A stretch of 64,000 nt of DNA from Mesorhabditis belari (Eukaryota > Nematoda > Chromadorea > Rhabditida > Rhabditidae), in the NCBI GenBank assembly GCA_958450365.1, contig CAUEEP010000928.1, positions 1,328,501 through 1,392,500 of the forward strand, read 5' to 3'. This document shows, in pieces, positions 43,379 through 54,800 of this stretch (the stretch's first letter is position 1; each line of letters opens with the position of its first letter). The notes below the pieces were generated by a model. That model ran no database searches. It worked only from the letters and a program-made list of their open reading frames with translations, and was not told the DNA's origin. Position numbers and translations under genes: made by a program.

Positions 43379-45088
43379 ATCTTTATATGTTGCTAAAGAA
43401 AAGTGTGCTAAATATCTCCTCATTCTCTTTTTCATTTCTACTTTTGAATATTTTGACTCATAGTATGTCAAAGGGACTCTTTAATGGAGTATTCATTCTT
43501 TAAAGATTCACTCTTTAAAGAATGACACCTGGGGGGGGCTGATTGGGTTATAAGGGGCCACCACCAACCCCGGGGAGATACAACTTTTTACAGTATACAA
43601 TAAGATGAATAGATTAGAAATGGTGTAGGGGAGGAGGGGAGGCCCCTAGGCAAGGCCCCCCTCGAAGGGAAGAAAAGAGGAGGAAACATAGAGGGGAAGT
43701 TTGGGAAGACTAAAGAATGACTTTATTAAACTTTCTCTATTAAACTTTTTCGAAGAATATGATTGTAAACTTATTGCTAGTTTTTCCCTTTCGAATTCGA
43801 TAAAATCGAGATTCATTTGATGAGAAAATTCCAAGAAAACAACAAATTTCGCTATATTCTTGTCGATTTCAAATGCTCGAACGATAAAATAGAGTCCAAT
43901 TGGATCAATATTAATCCCAAGAAAAACAAAAGACAATAGCCCTCTTTAACGGACTATAAAGGCATCATTTAGCACTAAAAAGCCATTCAAACATTATCTA
44001 AGGCTATTATCTAATGCACTTTCTCTTTTTCGTTCATCAAAAATCTTTGCTTTTAACTAAAAAAACTTTAAAAACGGGTTTTTTCCCTATATTTTTCAAT
44101 AATTTTCTTCAAATAACCTTGAATTTTCGTTGTTTTTTTTTTTTCGAAATTGCTCATCTTTTTTTCTATAGAAATTTTCTGAAATAAACAGCTTTAAATC
44201 AATTTTTGCAAGACGATTTTCATGTTTTTTGTTATAAAAGATTAAAAAAAACTGTTTTGAACATAAAAATTGCATCCACAATTGCTTTTAGATCCAATTT
44301 TTAGCTATAAGAGTTTCTAAAACGTTTATACATTCTTTTTTCTCAAATATGATTAATTCTGGACGAATGTGGATGAGAGGAACACATGGAAAAAACTGAA
44401 TAGAGAAACGTTTCCCTTTTTCGGAAGTTTTCTCGAAATCTTTGTGCAAAATCTTCCCCGCATTTCTCTCTTCTCGAGTCTCTTTTTCTCGAGATCTCCT
44501 CGATTTTCTCATTCTTTTCCCTATTCTCTTTTCTATTCTCTTTTCTATTCTCTTTTCTATTCTCTTTTCTTATTTCTTCTTTCTCAATCTTTCTCTCTTC
44601 CATTTCCCCTATTCTTTTCTTCTTTCTCTATTTTTTTCTCTATGACATTCCCCTCAACCGCAATTCCCTTCATTTTCCCCAATTTTTCCATTCCATTCCA
44701 TTCCATTCCATTCCCAAATCGACCCATTTCTACTCGATAAACAAAACGATGCCTGAAGGGGAAAATTGTGGTTTGTTTTTATGTAATATTTATATGTAAA
44801 TCGAATATACTTATTTGCTAAATAAAGCTTATTTTTCACTTACAATTTTAGCGTTATTTCCAGCAAACGAAAGCACTTTATTATTCGAAATAAAAATAGA
44901 AAATTGTTCTTGGCTAATTCATTGGTTTACTTAAAATCATTTACATACATATCTAAAAGGAGATTTTAGATCAATAAGTACCAATTTTTAACGTTTAGTT
45001 AGAGTTGAATGGCATTTTCTAAAGGAATTGATTGATTTTTGTACTCACAAATCAAATAGGCCTCAGTCAGATGATTATGGAAAGGTGT

Positions 45089-45223
45089 ACAAAGAGCCAA
45101 ATTTAGAGAGATTGGGAACCAGATTTAGAGAGATAGGGAACCAGATTTAGAGAGATTGGGAACCAGATTTAGAGAGATTGGGAACCAGATTTAGAGAGAT
45201 AGGGCACCAAATTTAGAGAGATA
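45089..45223. repeat. 22-bp tandem repeat
   Basis: Six copies of CCAGATTTAGAGAGATNGGGAA, about 320 bases upstream of the metallothionein exon. Confidence 0.88.
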
Positions 45224-45546
45224 AAGTCGCGTAGTCGAACTTTGAAAGTTCCATTCTTTTGCACTACTTTAGGCTACAGTCTGCTACATGGTGTCAAATG
45301 ATAAATTGAAATCTAGTATTTTTTTTTGTATTAAAAGTGTAGTTGAGAAAATCTAAAGGCTGAGAAAAAGACTACGCGATTGTACAAAGCGTTCGATTAG
45401 AGCATTTCAAACAATAAACATTTATACATTTATATAAACATGACATTAGAACGGTAAATAGATCTATTTTCATTGGAAAGCTTATAAAATTTAACCCTTT
45501 TTTTTTGAATATTTCCAATTTTCAATCAATTCCAATTATTTTCTAG

Positions 45547-45854
45547 GCTGTGCTGATGGGAAAGAGTGTAAATGTGTGGATTGTAAATGCACGAATTGCC
45601 CGTGTCCTGATAAGAAAAAAGAGGGAGGATGTTGTGCAGGTGAGTGATTGGAAAAAGAAATGATTGAATAAAGTGGATAAGATGAATCAATTTAGAAAGT
45701 TCTATCTTTAGCTTGAAATCTAGCTTAAATAGAAAGATAGAAAGCTTCTATCTAGCTTAAAAGTCTCAAAACCTTTCCAGGAAAAGCGGATGATCAATCG
45801 AAATCGAGTTGTGCCGAGAAGAAACAAGAGAAAAGTTGTTGTGGAGGACATTAA
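45547..45854 (+). CDS. Metallothionein, 3-prime exons (5-prime exon not found)
   Basis: Exons 45547-45639 and 45781-45854 join in phase and encode GCADGKECKCVDCKCTNCPC, then PDKKKEGGCCAG and, from exon 2, SSCAEKKQEKSCCGGH and a stop. The dense C-x-C and CC pairs, Lys richness and lack of aromatics are those of a metallothionein. The CKCxxCKCxxCxC core parallels C. elegans MTL-1/MTL-2, which bind Zn, Cd and Cu and are induced in the gut. A standard acceptor (TTTTCTAG) opens the first exon with two bases of a split codon, so an upstream exon with the start is required. I found no Cys-rich exon in the 2.5 kb upstream. A poly(A) signal-like AATAAA follows at about 45938. Confidence 0.75.
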
Positions 45855-46184
45855 ATTTTGATTTTGGTTGATTTTATTTGATTTTATTTGATTTTATTCT
45901 GATTCTTTTTATAATTAAACAACTTTTCTTCTTTATAATAAACTTTCCAAGAACTTTGTCGAACTTAAGAACAAGAAAAAGAAGCAATTGCGGCTATTTG
46001 TGATCAAAATATATTAAAAAATGATGATTTCACTAGGAAATGAATGCGCCAGAAAGAGAGTGTTCGCTTTTACGCACCAGAAAGTACATCTTTTGCTTAA
46101 TAATTCTGCTACGAGCATTTCGCCTAATAATTCGCTATAAAAAGTTAAGAAAAATATGATCTCTGGACAAAGTTATAGGAAAAA

Positions 46185-46530
46185 TAGAGCTTGATTGGAT
46201 AATCGAGTCCAAGAAAATCAGAGCCAACTCTGCCAGCATTCCCATGCAAACAAGGCGACACGGCATCCGACTTGGATAGGGTTCATTTGCTCAAAGTTGG
46301 CTCTAATTCGAGTCCAAGAAAGTCAGAGCCAACTCTGAGCAAATGTGGCCTATCCGACTCTGGAGTCGTGTCGCTTGGTTTGCGTGGGAATGCTGGTAGA
46401 GTTGGCTTTGCCTTTCTTGGACTCGATTATCCAATCAAGCTCTATTTGGTATCATTTGAAAGCCTGAAATGTTCTCTGTACAATGATATAAAAAGTTAAG
46501 AGAAATATTATCACTGGACAAAGTTATAGG
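46185..46530. mobile_element. GAGCCAACTCTG palindromic element
   Basis: GCTTGATTGGATAATCGAGT + CCAAGAAAATCAGAGCCAAC faces its complement (GAGTTGGCTTTGCCTTTCTT; ATCCAATCAAGCTC). Similar copies at 49024 and 50440. Confidence 0.8.
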
Positions 46531-47351
46531 CCTTTAAAGCATGACGATCCGTTCAAAACACCCGAATTCTTTCAAAATACCCGGAAACTGAATGCGCCAG
46601 AAAGAGCGCCACCTTTACGCACAAAAAGTACATCTTTTGCTTAATAATTCTGCTACGAGGACCTCGCCAAATCATCGGCTATCTGGCGCTGAGTCTACTG
46701 AGAACCAGAAGTTCACCATTTCTACAAAGCCAAGTCATAACCGAATATTTCCTTTGCTAATAAACTTTTTATTGTTAAGATTTCGATTCACTGAGGGGGG
46801 AAATGAATCAAAAATTGTGGATAAAGGGAAATGAATCAAAAATGTGGATAAAAAAGCATAAAAATGAAATAAAATGAAAAAACGTGAAGATCACAATGGG
46901 AAAGTTGTGAATAATAAAGTTTAAATTGAAGAAAGAAAACGGAAAAAACGAAAGGTGAACAATTAAAATCAAGACATAGAATCAAGAAGATTTTCAATAA
47001 AAATCTAAACAAATCACCGGTTTTTTTTTCTCAGCTGCGTTTCAAGCTGCCTACGCTTTCAAGCTGTCTACGCAAAATATGATGATGATGATGATAAATA
47101 AAGAAAAACGCATGTATATTTACAAATAAATCCATAAAGGGTGATATAAAAATATTGAAAACAAATTCGGGATATTCTTGTGAATAGGAGAACCCTCAAA
47201 GAGTCATGAAAGGAAAAAAAAATATTTAAATGGCTTTGGATAAAAAAGGGAAATCGAAAAATAGATGTTAGAATTGTAAAAATAAAACGAAATAATAAAT
47301 AAACATTTTTGATAGAATTTTTGGGGTTTTTTAATGTTAAAAATTGAAATT

Positions 47352-47686
47352 TTGGGGTAGGCTAGTTTCCGCAACTTTTTTTGCGCAACAGGGTCATTTG
47401 CGCAACTGGGTCATTTGCGCAACTGGGTCATTTGCGCAACTGGGTCATTTGCGCAACTGGGTCATTTGCGCAACTGGGTCATTTGCGCAACTCACCATAA
47501 CTTTCTTCTAAATGGGTCAATCTTTATGCTTTTAGGTTTCATTTTGTAGATCTCAATAAGTGCAACAAAATGAAACCAAAATCATAAAGATTAGCCCACT
47601 TAGAAGAAAGTTATGGTGAGTTGCGCAAATGACCCTGTTGCGCAAAAAAAGTTGCGGAAACTAGCCTACCCCGAAATTTTAACTCA
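47352..47686. mobile_element. GCGCAAC foldback with 18-bp expansion
   Basis: GGGGTAGGCTAGTTTCCGCA and TGCGGAAACTAGCCTACCCC form the ends. The left arm contains six tandem GCGCAACTGGGTCATTT units (47379-47487), while the right arm keeps a single one. Confidence 0.85.
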
Positions 47687-48235
47687 TTTCAAATTCAAAA
47701 AAGGCCACAAGTTTTATGGAAATTTAAGCTAGAAAATGTTTTTTTTTGGTTTCTCTCTATGAAATTTGGAGCTTCTCGAAAATCGAATGCGATTACGGTA
47801 ACTATGAACAACATTTAGAAAAATCGATAAGATAAGCTAAGAGTACAGTACCGTTTCATTGGAAATGCTAAAAGTTTTCGTTAAGATGTAGACAAATTAC
47901 CGTAATCTTTTCGAAAAATTTGATAATTATGAGTAATTGTGAAATAAAATGGAAATAAAATGGAAATGAAAATGAAATGAAATGAAATGAAATGAAATAG
48001 AGAACTTGTTAAATAGCCTACCCCAAAATTAATGAAAATTAATGAAAATAAATGAAAATTAATGAAAATTAATGAAAATAGAGAACTTTGGACGGATAAA
48101 TTTCCTTGAGTGAGGTATAAATTGAATAAAATTTACAGATGAAACAGTGAACCGATCATTTTGTGGAAAAACGTAGGGGTAAGGTAGATTGAATGCGCTC
48201 TAGAAAGCTCACTAAGAACCGAAATTTCGTTTTTT

Positions 48236-48395
48236 GCAAACCTTTCAAGCTTCCAAAAAGCTTTCAAGGCTTCCAAAGCTTTCAAGGCTTCCAAAGCTTT
48301 CAAACCTTTCAAAGCTTTCAAGCTTTCAAACCTTTCAAACTTTCAAAGCTTTCAAACCTTTCAAAGCTTTCAAACCTTTCAAAGCTTTCAAAGAA
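48236..48395. repeat. CTTTCAAAGCTTTCAAACC array
   Basis: About 15 half-palindromic 9-10-base units (CTTTCAAAG / CTTTCAAAC), downstream of the ras-1 stop codon. No gene seen from 46530 to 48817 apart from repeats. Confidence 0.85.
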
Positions 48396-48817
48396 CTTGT
48401 TTTCAAAAAAAAAAATTAGTTAAATGCTTATAATTAGATATTTAAATATGAAAGGAACTTGCAAAAATGTCAAATTTGTCAAAAATCAAATGAAATCTTC
48501 AAAATGATCGGCGAATTTGGTAAACATTGTAAAAATTAAGAAAAAAAAACTGAAATAAGAAGGAGAAAAGTTGTTATTATTTAAATTTTGAACATAAAAT
48601 CAAATTTTTAGAATTTCGATAACAAAAAAAAAAAAAAAAGAGAGATTTTGAAGAAAAACACAGATTGCACGGATCAATTCTTCTTTTCTTTGTAAATATA
48701 AATGACTAAAATATCAGATGAATTTGCTGAAATCAAATAAATATATCACTAGCTTTGAGTGAATATCTTTTTCTTTTTCTTTTTCTTTTCTTTTTCTTTT
48801 TCTTTTTCTTCAAAGCA

Positions 48818-51800
48818 TTACTGTATTCCACAATTGTTTTTCTTTTTCCTTTTTCCACCCAAATTCCTGGAATCTGGATGATGATCATTTGAGGAGTGTG
48901 GATTGATTGGTTGACGATCGAGTTGTTGATATTTTCTGTAAGAATTTGAAGTAAAAGGATCGACTTTTGAATACAATAATCGGCTTTTTGCGTAGTCTCC
49001 ATGTGTTTTGAACCGGGTCGTCGTGCTTTAAAGGCCTATAACTTTGTGCTGAGATAATATTTTGCTAACCTTTTTATATCATTGTACAGAGAACATTTCA
49101 GGCTTTCAAATGATACCAAATAGAGGCTTGATTGGATAATTGAGTCCAAGAGAATCAGAGCCAACTCTGAGCAAAAGTGGCCTATCCGACTCGGGAGTCG
49201 TGTCGCTTGGTTTGCATGGGAATGCTGGTAGAGTTGGCTCTGCCTTTCTTGGACTCGATTATCCAATAAAGCTCTATTTGGTATCATTTGAAAGCCTGAA
49301 ATGTTCTCTGTACAATGATATAAAAAGTTAAGAGAAATATTATCTCTGGACAAAGTTATAGGCCTTGAAAGTGTGACGAGCCGGTTCGAAATACCCGGAA
49401 ACTAGAGCCCAATAGTCCACTTGTAATCATGATGCTTTGTACAAACGCATGCTTTCTAGCGCAATGAACTTGTTTACGGTGCGTCAGAAAGCGTGCGTTT
49501 GTCGGCGAGCACAAAGTACGAGCTAGAGATCAATTCTTACGATTTTCTAGCTTAAATGATCACTTTTTATGTTTGTATTTTTGCTTTTCATTTTTTTTTT
49601 TACCTGACTATCCGTACAAGATCATGAAAAGCTTTGTCGACATTGAGTCTCACTTTCGCCGAACACTCCAAATACGGTGTTCCCAATTCTCGAGCCAGAT
49701 TTTCCCCTTCTTCGCGTGATACCTCAAATTGATTTTGTTTTGTTTTGTTTTGTTTATTTTTGTTTTTATTTTTTTTATTTTTTACAAATATCAAATCCAA
49801 ATCCATTTCACTACATTTTACTATATGCTACGATATAAGAAACATTATAAACCACGTGATGACCTCGAAATTTTGTCGGCGAAATACATTACGACTTAAT
49901 AACACCCAATGGATATGAGCAAAAGGCGAGAAAAAGAAACAAACAAAGAGAAAAAGATTCCCATTATCCCCTCATTTTCTTTACGAGATCATTTCCAACG
50001 CCTAAAGGTCATTCATGAATGAAAAATTTCAAATTTTAAATGAAAAAGCCAAGATTTGTCAAAATTGAGTGAATCATGACCATTTCTCAAGAATTTTTGC
50101 ACTTAAACTGCGTAGAGCGTTTGAAATTTTGTTTATTAATGTTCATTAATGTTTATTAATGTTCATTAATGTTCATTAATGTTCATTAATGTTCATTAAT
50201 GTTCATTAATGTTCATTAACATAATAAACTCAATCTAAACTTGATTTTGACAAGATCGCTCTCAAAAATCTTATGAATAGCATGCGAGGCATGGCTCTCA
50301 ACTTTGGATGGCCATATAAAAGAGTTGAAAGTTTGAATTGATTAGATAATGGGCACTTTTCCAGGAGAAATACTTAAGTTTTACATCTAGAAAAAACAGA
50401 ATGATTGACTCAATTCTGGAGAATTTAAGCCCTCTGCGCTTGAGCCACTCTGTAGATGGGGAAACTTTGAGCAAATGAGCCCTATCCAAGTCGGATGCCG
50501 TGTCGCCTTGTTTGCATGGGAATGCTGGTAGAGTTGGCTCTGCCTTTCTTGGACAAAGTTATAGGAAAAATAGAGCTTGACTGGATAATCGAGTCCAGGA
50601 AAGGCAGAGCCAACTCTACCAGCATTCCCATGCAAACAAGGCGACACGACTCTCTTGGACTCGATTATCCAATCAAGCTCTATTTGATATCATTTGAAAT
50701 AGCAACAACAAGAACAACAACAACAGAAAAGTTCCTTGCTCAAGTTGCAAATCTTCAAATCTCGTTTTTATTTTGTTCTTTGGTTGTTTTAAACTAGAAA
50801 ACTTCAAGAATTTGGTATTCTTTTCAAGAAAATCCCCAAAGCGTTATCCAGCTAATTCGAGGGTTGGACGGGCGGGGACGGGTTGGGATGGGTGCTAGAA
50901 TTGAAGGGGAATCGATTCGAATCTCCTTCCCAGTGCTCCCTTCTACTACCACTCCATTCAAAATGACTTTTCTAACTCATGACCACACCATTGCTTTCTT
51001 TTCATTCTTTCTTTTGCTCTGTTATTCTGATCTCTTCATTCTCTTTTTCTTTTCCTTTTCCCTTTGTCCCTTTGAATGACCACATAAAACACCAGAATCA
51101 CCCCTTACATCCACATAGAGAACCAAGTGGTATAGAAAACAAGGCCAAAAAAAAAAGTACTCAATATTTGCACAAAATTTTTCTTTAAAATCTCTAATGT
51201 TTAAAGAATACTTTAAAGAAAACTTTAAAGAAATCCTTTAAAGAAAACTTTTTGAGAGCACTTTTGGTGAATACTCGAGGAAATTAGTTTAAAAATAAAA
51301 GGCTTAAAAGACTTAAAAGAATTGAAAATATCAACAATATAACATTGAAAGACTTCAACAATACTCACATACTCGAAATTTTTTAAACTTTTTCTTATTT
51401 CAAAGAGCAATTTCATTAAACCCCCACATGTCTCTCGTAATCCAAATCAGCTTTATTTTCCTGAGATTTACCTCAACAAAAAAATCAGAACGATTGACTC
51501 AATTCTGGTCAAGCTAGGCAAAGCTAGGCAAAGCTAGACAAAGCTAGGCAAAGCTAGGCAAAGCTAGGCAAAGCTAGGCAAAGCTAGGCAAAGCTAGGCA
51601 AAGCTAGGCAAAGCTAGGCAAAGCTAGGCAAAGCTATTTATGGTGAATACTCAAGGGAATGGCCGCTTAACTTCAAGACTTCAAGCAACTTTATGTTTAA
51701 AAGTTAACTAATTTCTAAAATTTCTTTCACAAAACCCTACATGTCTCTCGTAATCCAAGTCGGCTTTATTTCCGATGAGAATGATCGGGAATTCATCTCG

Positions 51801-54800
51801 ATCCTTGATTCGAGTGATCATCTTGTGCAATCGACGAACCTCATCAAAACTGAAAATGAAAACATTTTTTGATTGGGAGCATTGTACGGCATTGCACGGC
51901 ATTGTACGGCATTGTACGGCATTGTACGGCATTGTACGGCATTGTACGGTGATTCGGAATGTGTACTTGATTGGATAAAGAAAAGAAAAGGAAAGAAAAG
52001 AAAATATGAAAGAATATTTGTCAAGAGATAAAAATTAGAAATTTGTCAGCTAAAGTGAAAAGAAATTGATTGTTAATTATTTAAAGCGACATTAATTCTA
52101 AGTAGCGTAATTGGATAGTTTGTAATTAAAAGGAACAAAGGACAAAAATTCAAACGAACATTCCTCTCGGCTGATGCTTTTTCTAAAAGATACAAATCTT
52201 AGAAAACTGTTACCCTAAAGTCTCGAGTATAAGTTGATCCGAGTATAAGTTCTGCCTTAATTTACATTCGCTTTAATTGCTTTGAATTTCTTTCTGGTGG
52301 GCTTTTATACATTTTTATTGTTATATAAACTTTTATTATTGTTCTTGGAGCGGGGGATACTACAGGGTGACAGCCTATCACCATTGCTAGCTGACAGGCT
52401 ATCACCATTGCTAGCTGACAGGCTATCACCATTGCTAGCTGACAACCTATCACCATTGCTAGCTGACAGCCTATCACCATTGTTATGTGCATGGATAGAT
52501 CCAGACGATAGTGTTGAAGAAGACGCTGGAAAGCATCTCTTTCGACCGTCGACGTGGACTTTGGCCGGATGAAGAGGCCAGGGAGGGATCCATAAGACTG
52601 AGCACCGGAGAGGAGCAGGGCGAACGCGCCGAGCCACGCCCGGAGCAACAAATAACAGCATAAAATTGCTATAACCCTCAATAAATTTACTTCTATTATT
52701 GTTCTTAAAAAGCAAAAAAAGTTATGCTGCAGCGGGATTCGAACCCTCGACACACCGCACCGGAGACAGCCGTCAATTTGTATGCGAAAGCCAAACAGAA
52801 CTTATACTCGCGACTTTAGGGTAGTTCACATTCACCTCAATTTTTCACATTTGATCACATTCGATGAAATATGATAGTTTTCTAAACTAGTTACCTTTTA
52901 GAAAACGCAGTAGGTGTGCATTCTAATACTTTTCTGGTGATTACTTAATGTAATTTGTGTTTTTTTTTTGATGGAGATTTGTTTTCAGAATGAACCCCGT
53001 TTACCTAATGTTTCCCATTCATTGAACCTTTCCAAATCCTTTCTTCCTGAAGGGTATCCATCTGGTCATTATCTTCTTTACCCCTTTCTTTTCCTTTCCT
53101 TTCTTTTCCTTCACCTTTCCTTTCCTTTACCTCTCCTTTTCCCCTTCACAGTTGATTTATGCACAAAATGCTCATGTTTCATTTTGTTTTCAAGACTTGA
53201 ATCCTTCTCCTTTTCCCCCATTTTCCTCTATTCTTTTCAAAATAAGTACAAAAGGATTATGAGATTCTCTTTTCTTTTCCATTATTTGACAACTAATTTA
53301 TCAGAGATGACTTGAAAATTTAAGGTTTTAGACAGTAAAAGTAAAAAGTAAAATATAAAAAATAGATTTAAAAACTAGAACTAGAAAAGAAAAGAAAAGA
53401 AACTAGAAAAGAAACTAGAAAAGAAAAGAAACTAGAAAAGAAACTAGAAAAGAACTTAAACTAGAAAAGAAACAATTCTAAAGTCGAATTTTTTCGAATT
53501 TTTTTTTTTGATGGGGTGTCAAAATGATGGATTTTATGGGGAAATTTTTGAAGCGCACATGTTCATTTTCCTCTTTTTCTTTTCCTCTTTCTTTTCCTTT
53601 TTCTTTTCCTTTTTCTTTCTTTCTTTTCTTTTCCTTTTTCTTTTTCTTTTCCTTTTTCTTTTCCTAACCCATTGCCTTTCTTTCCATCAACACAACTGTC
53701 CACATCAAATCACATCAAAAATCTCTCTGTTTTCTTCTGAAAAATGATCTAGTTTATTCCGAATTTGGAAATGACACAAAATGAAATACTTTATTTGACT
53801 TTACCATTCAGATTTCTCTTTTTAACCCCTTAAATTTCATTTTAGATTTGAAAAGGGAGAATTAGGGTGAGAAAATAAAAGAGAAAATCGATGAACGACC
53901 CCATTTTTGATAAGGAATTTTAAAAGAAAAAGAAAATGAAAGGAAAATGAAATGAAAATGAAAAGGATTGATAGGCGATAAAGAAAGATTTGAGGATGAT
54001 AAAGAAAAGAAAGAAAGAAAGAAAGGAAGAAAGAAAGAAGAGAAAGAAAGGAAGAAAGAGAGAAAAGAAAGAAAGAAAGAGAGAAAGAAAGAAAGAAAGA
54101 AAGAAAGAAGAGAAAGAAAAGGTAACTAAGGTATTTTATGAACTGAAAAACGGGAATGGAAATGATATAATGATTATAAACATTGAATTTTCTTCAAAAG
54201 TAAACCTGTTTCGATCGGTGACCGCAAAAATGATGAGAAAACCGTTTCCCGTTCGCAAATATTGCTCGCGCATTGTGCTGAACTCTTCTTGACCGGCTGT
54301 GTCCAATACTGGAAATGAAATTGAATGAAATTCCTTCTATTAGATTTGCAAAAGAAGTTGCTCTTTGTTTTTGCCGGATTTCGAACTTTTTCCAGTCATT
54401 TTTCTTACGAATTCTCCCAATTTCCCCTTTTTTTCTAACCCTTTTCATTCCATAAATGATTTCATTCGACATTTTTGATGGTCTTCTCTTTTCTCTTTTC
54501 TTTCCCTCTTTCTCTTTCCCTCTTCCTGCCCTCTTCCTTCCCTCTTTTTCCCTCTTTCTTTTCCTCTTCCTTCCATCTTCCTTTTCCTCTTTCTCTTTCC
54601 CTCTTTCCCTCTTCCTTCCCTCTTTCCCTCTTCCTTCCCTCTTTCCCTCTTCCTTCCCTCTTTCCCTCTTCCTTCCCTCTTCCTCTTCCCTCTTTCCCTC
54701 TTCCTTCCCTCTTTCCCTCTTCCTTCCCTCTTTCCCTCTTCCTTCCCTCTTTCCCTCTTCCTTCCCTCTTTCCCTCTTCCTTCCCTCTTTCCCTCTTCTT

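Noticed and set aside
43646..43936. Minus-strand 96-codon frame (INIDPIGLYFIVRAFEIDKN...)
   Set aside because: It looks superficially protein-like but has no splice context, no recognisable motif and no neighbouring exons.
46592..46834. 80-codon frame near the metallothionein gene
   Set aside because: It begins in a CGCCAGAAAG-type repeat block shared with 8.8 and 49.5 kb and shows no coding motif.
51708..51932. Start codon at 51932 as an independent gene
   Set aside because: The frame is simply ras-1 exon 5 extended through the (CATTGTACGG)n array; the splice acceptor at 51850 and neighbouring exon phases define the real exon.
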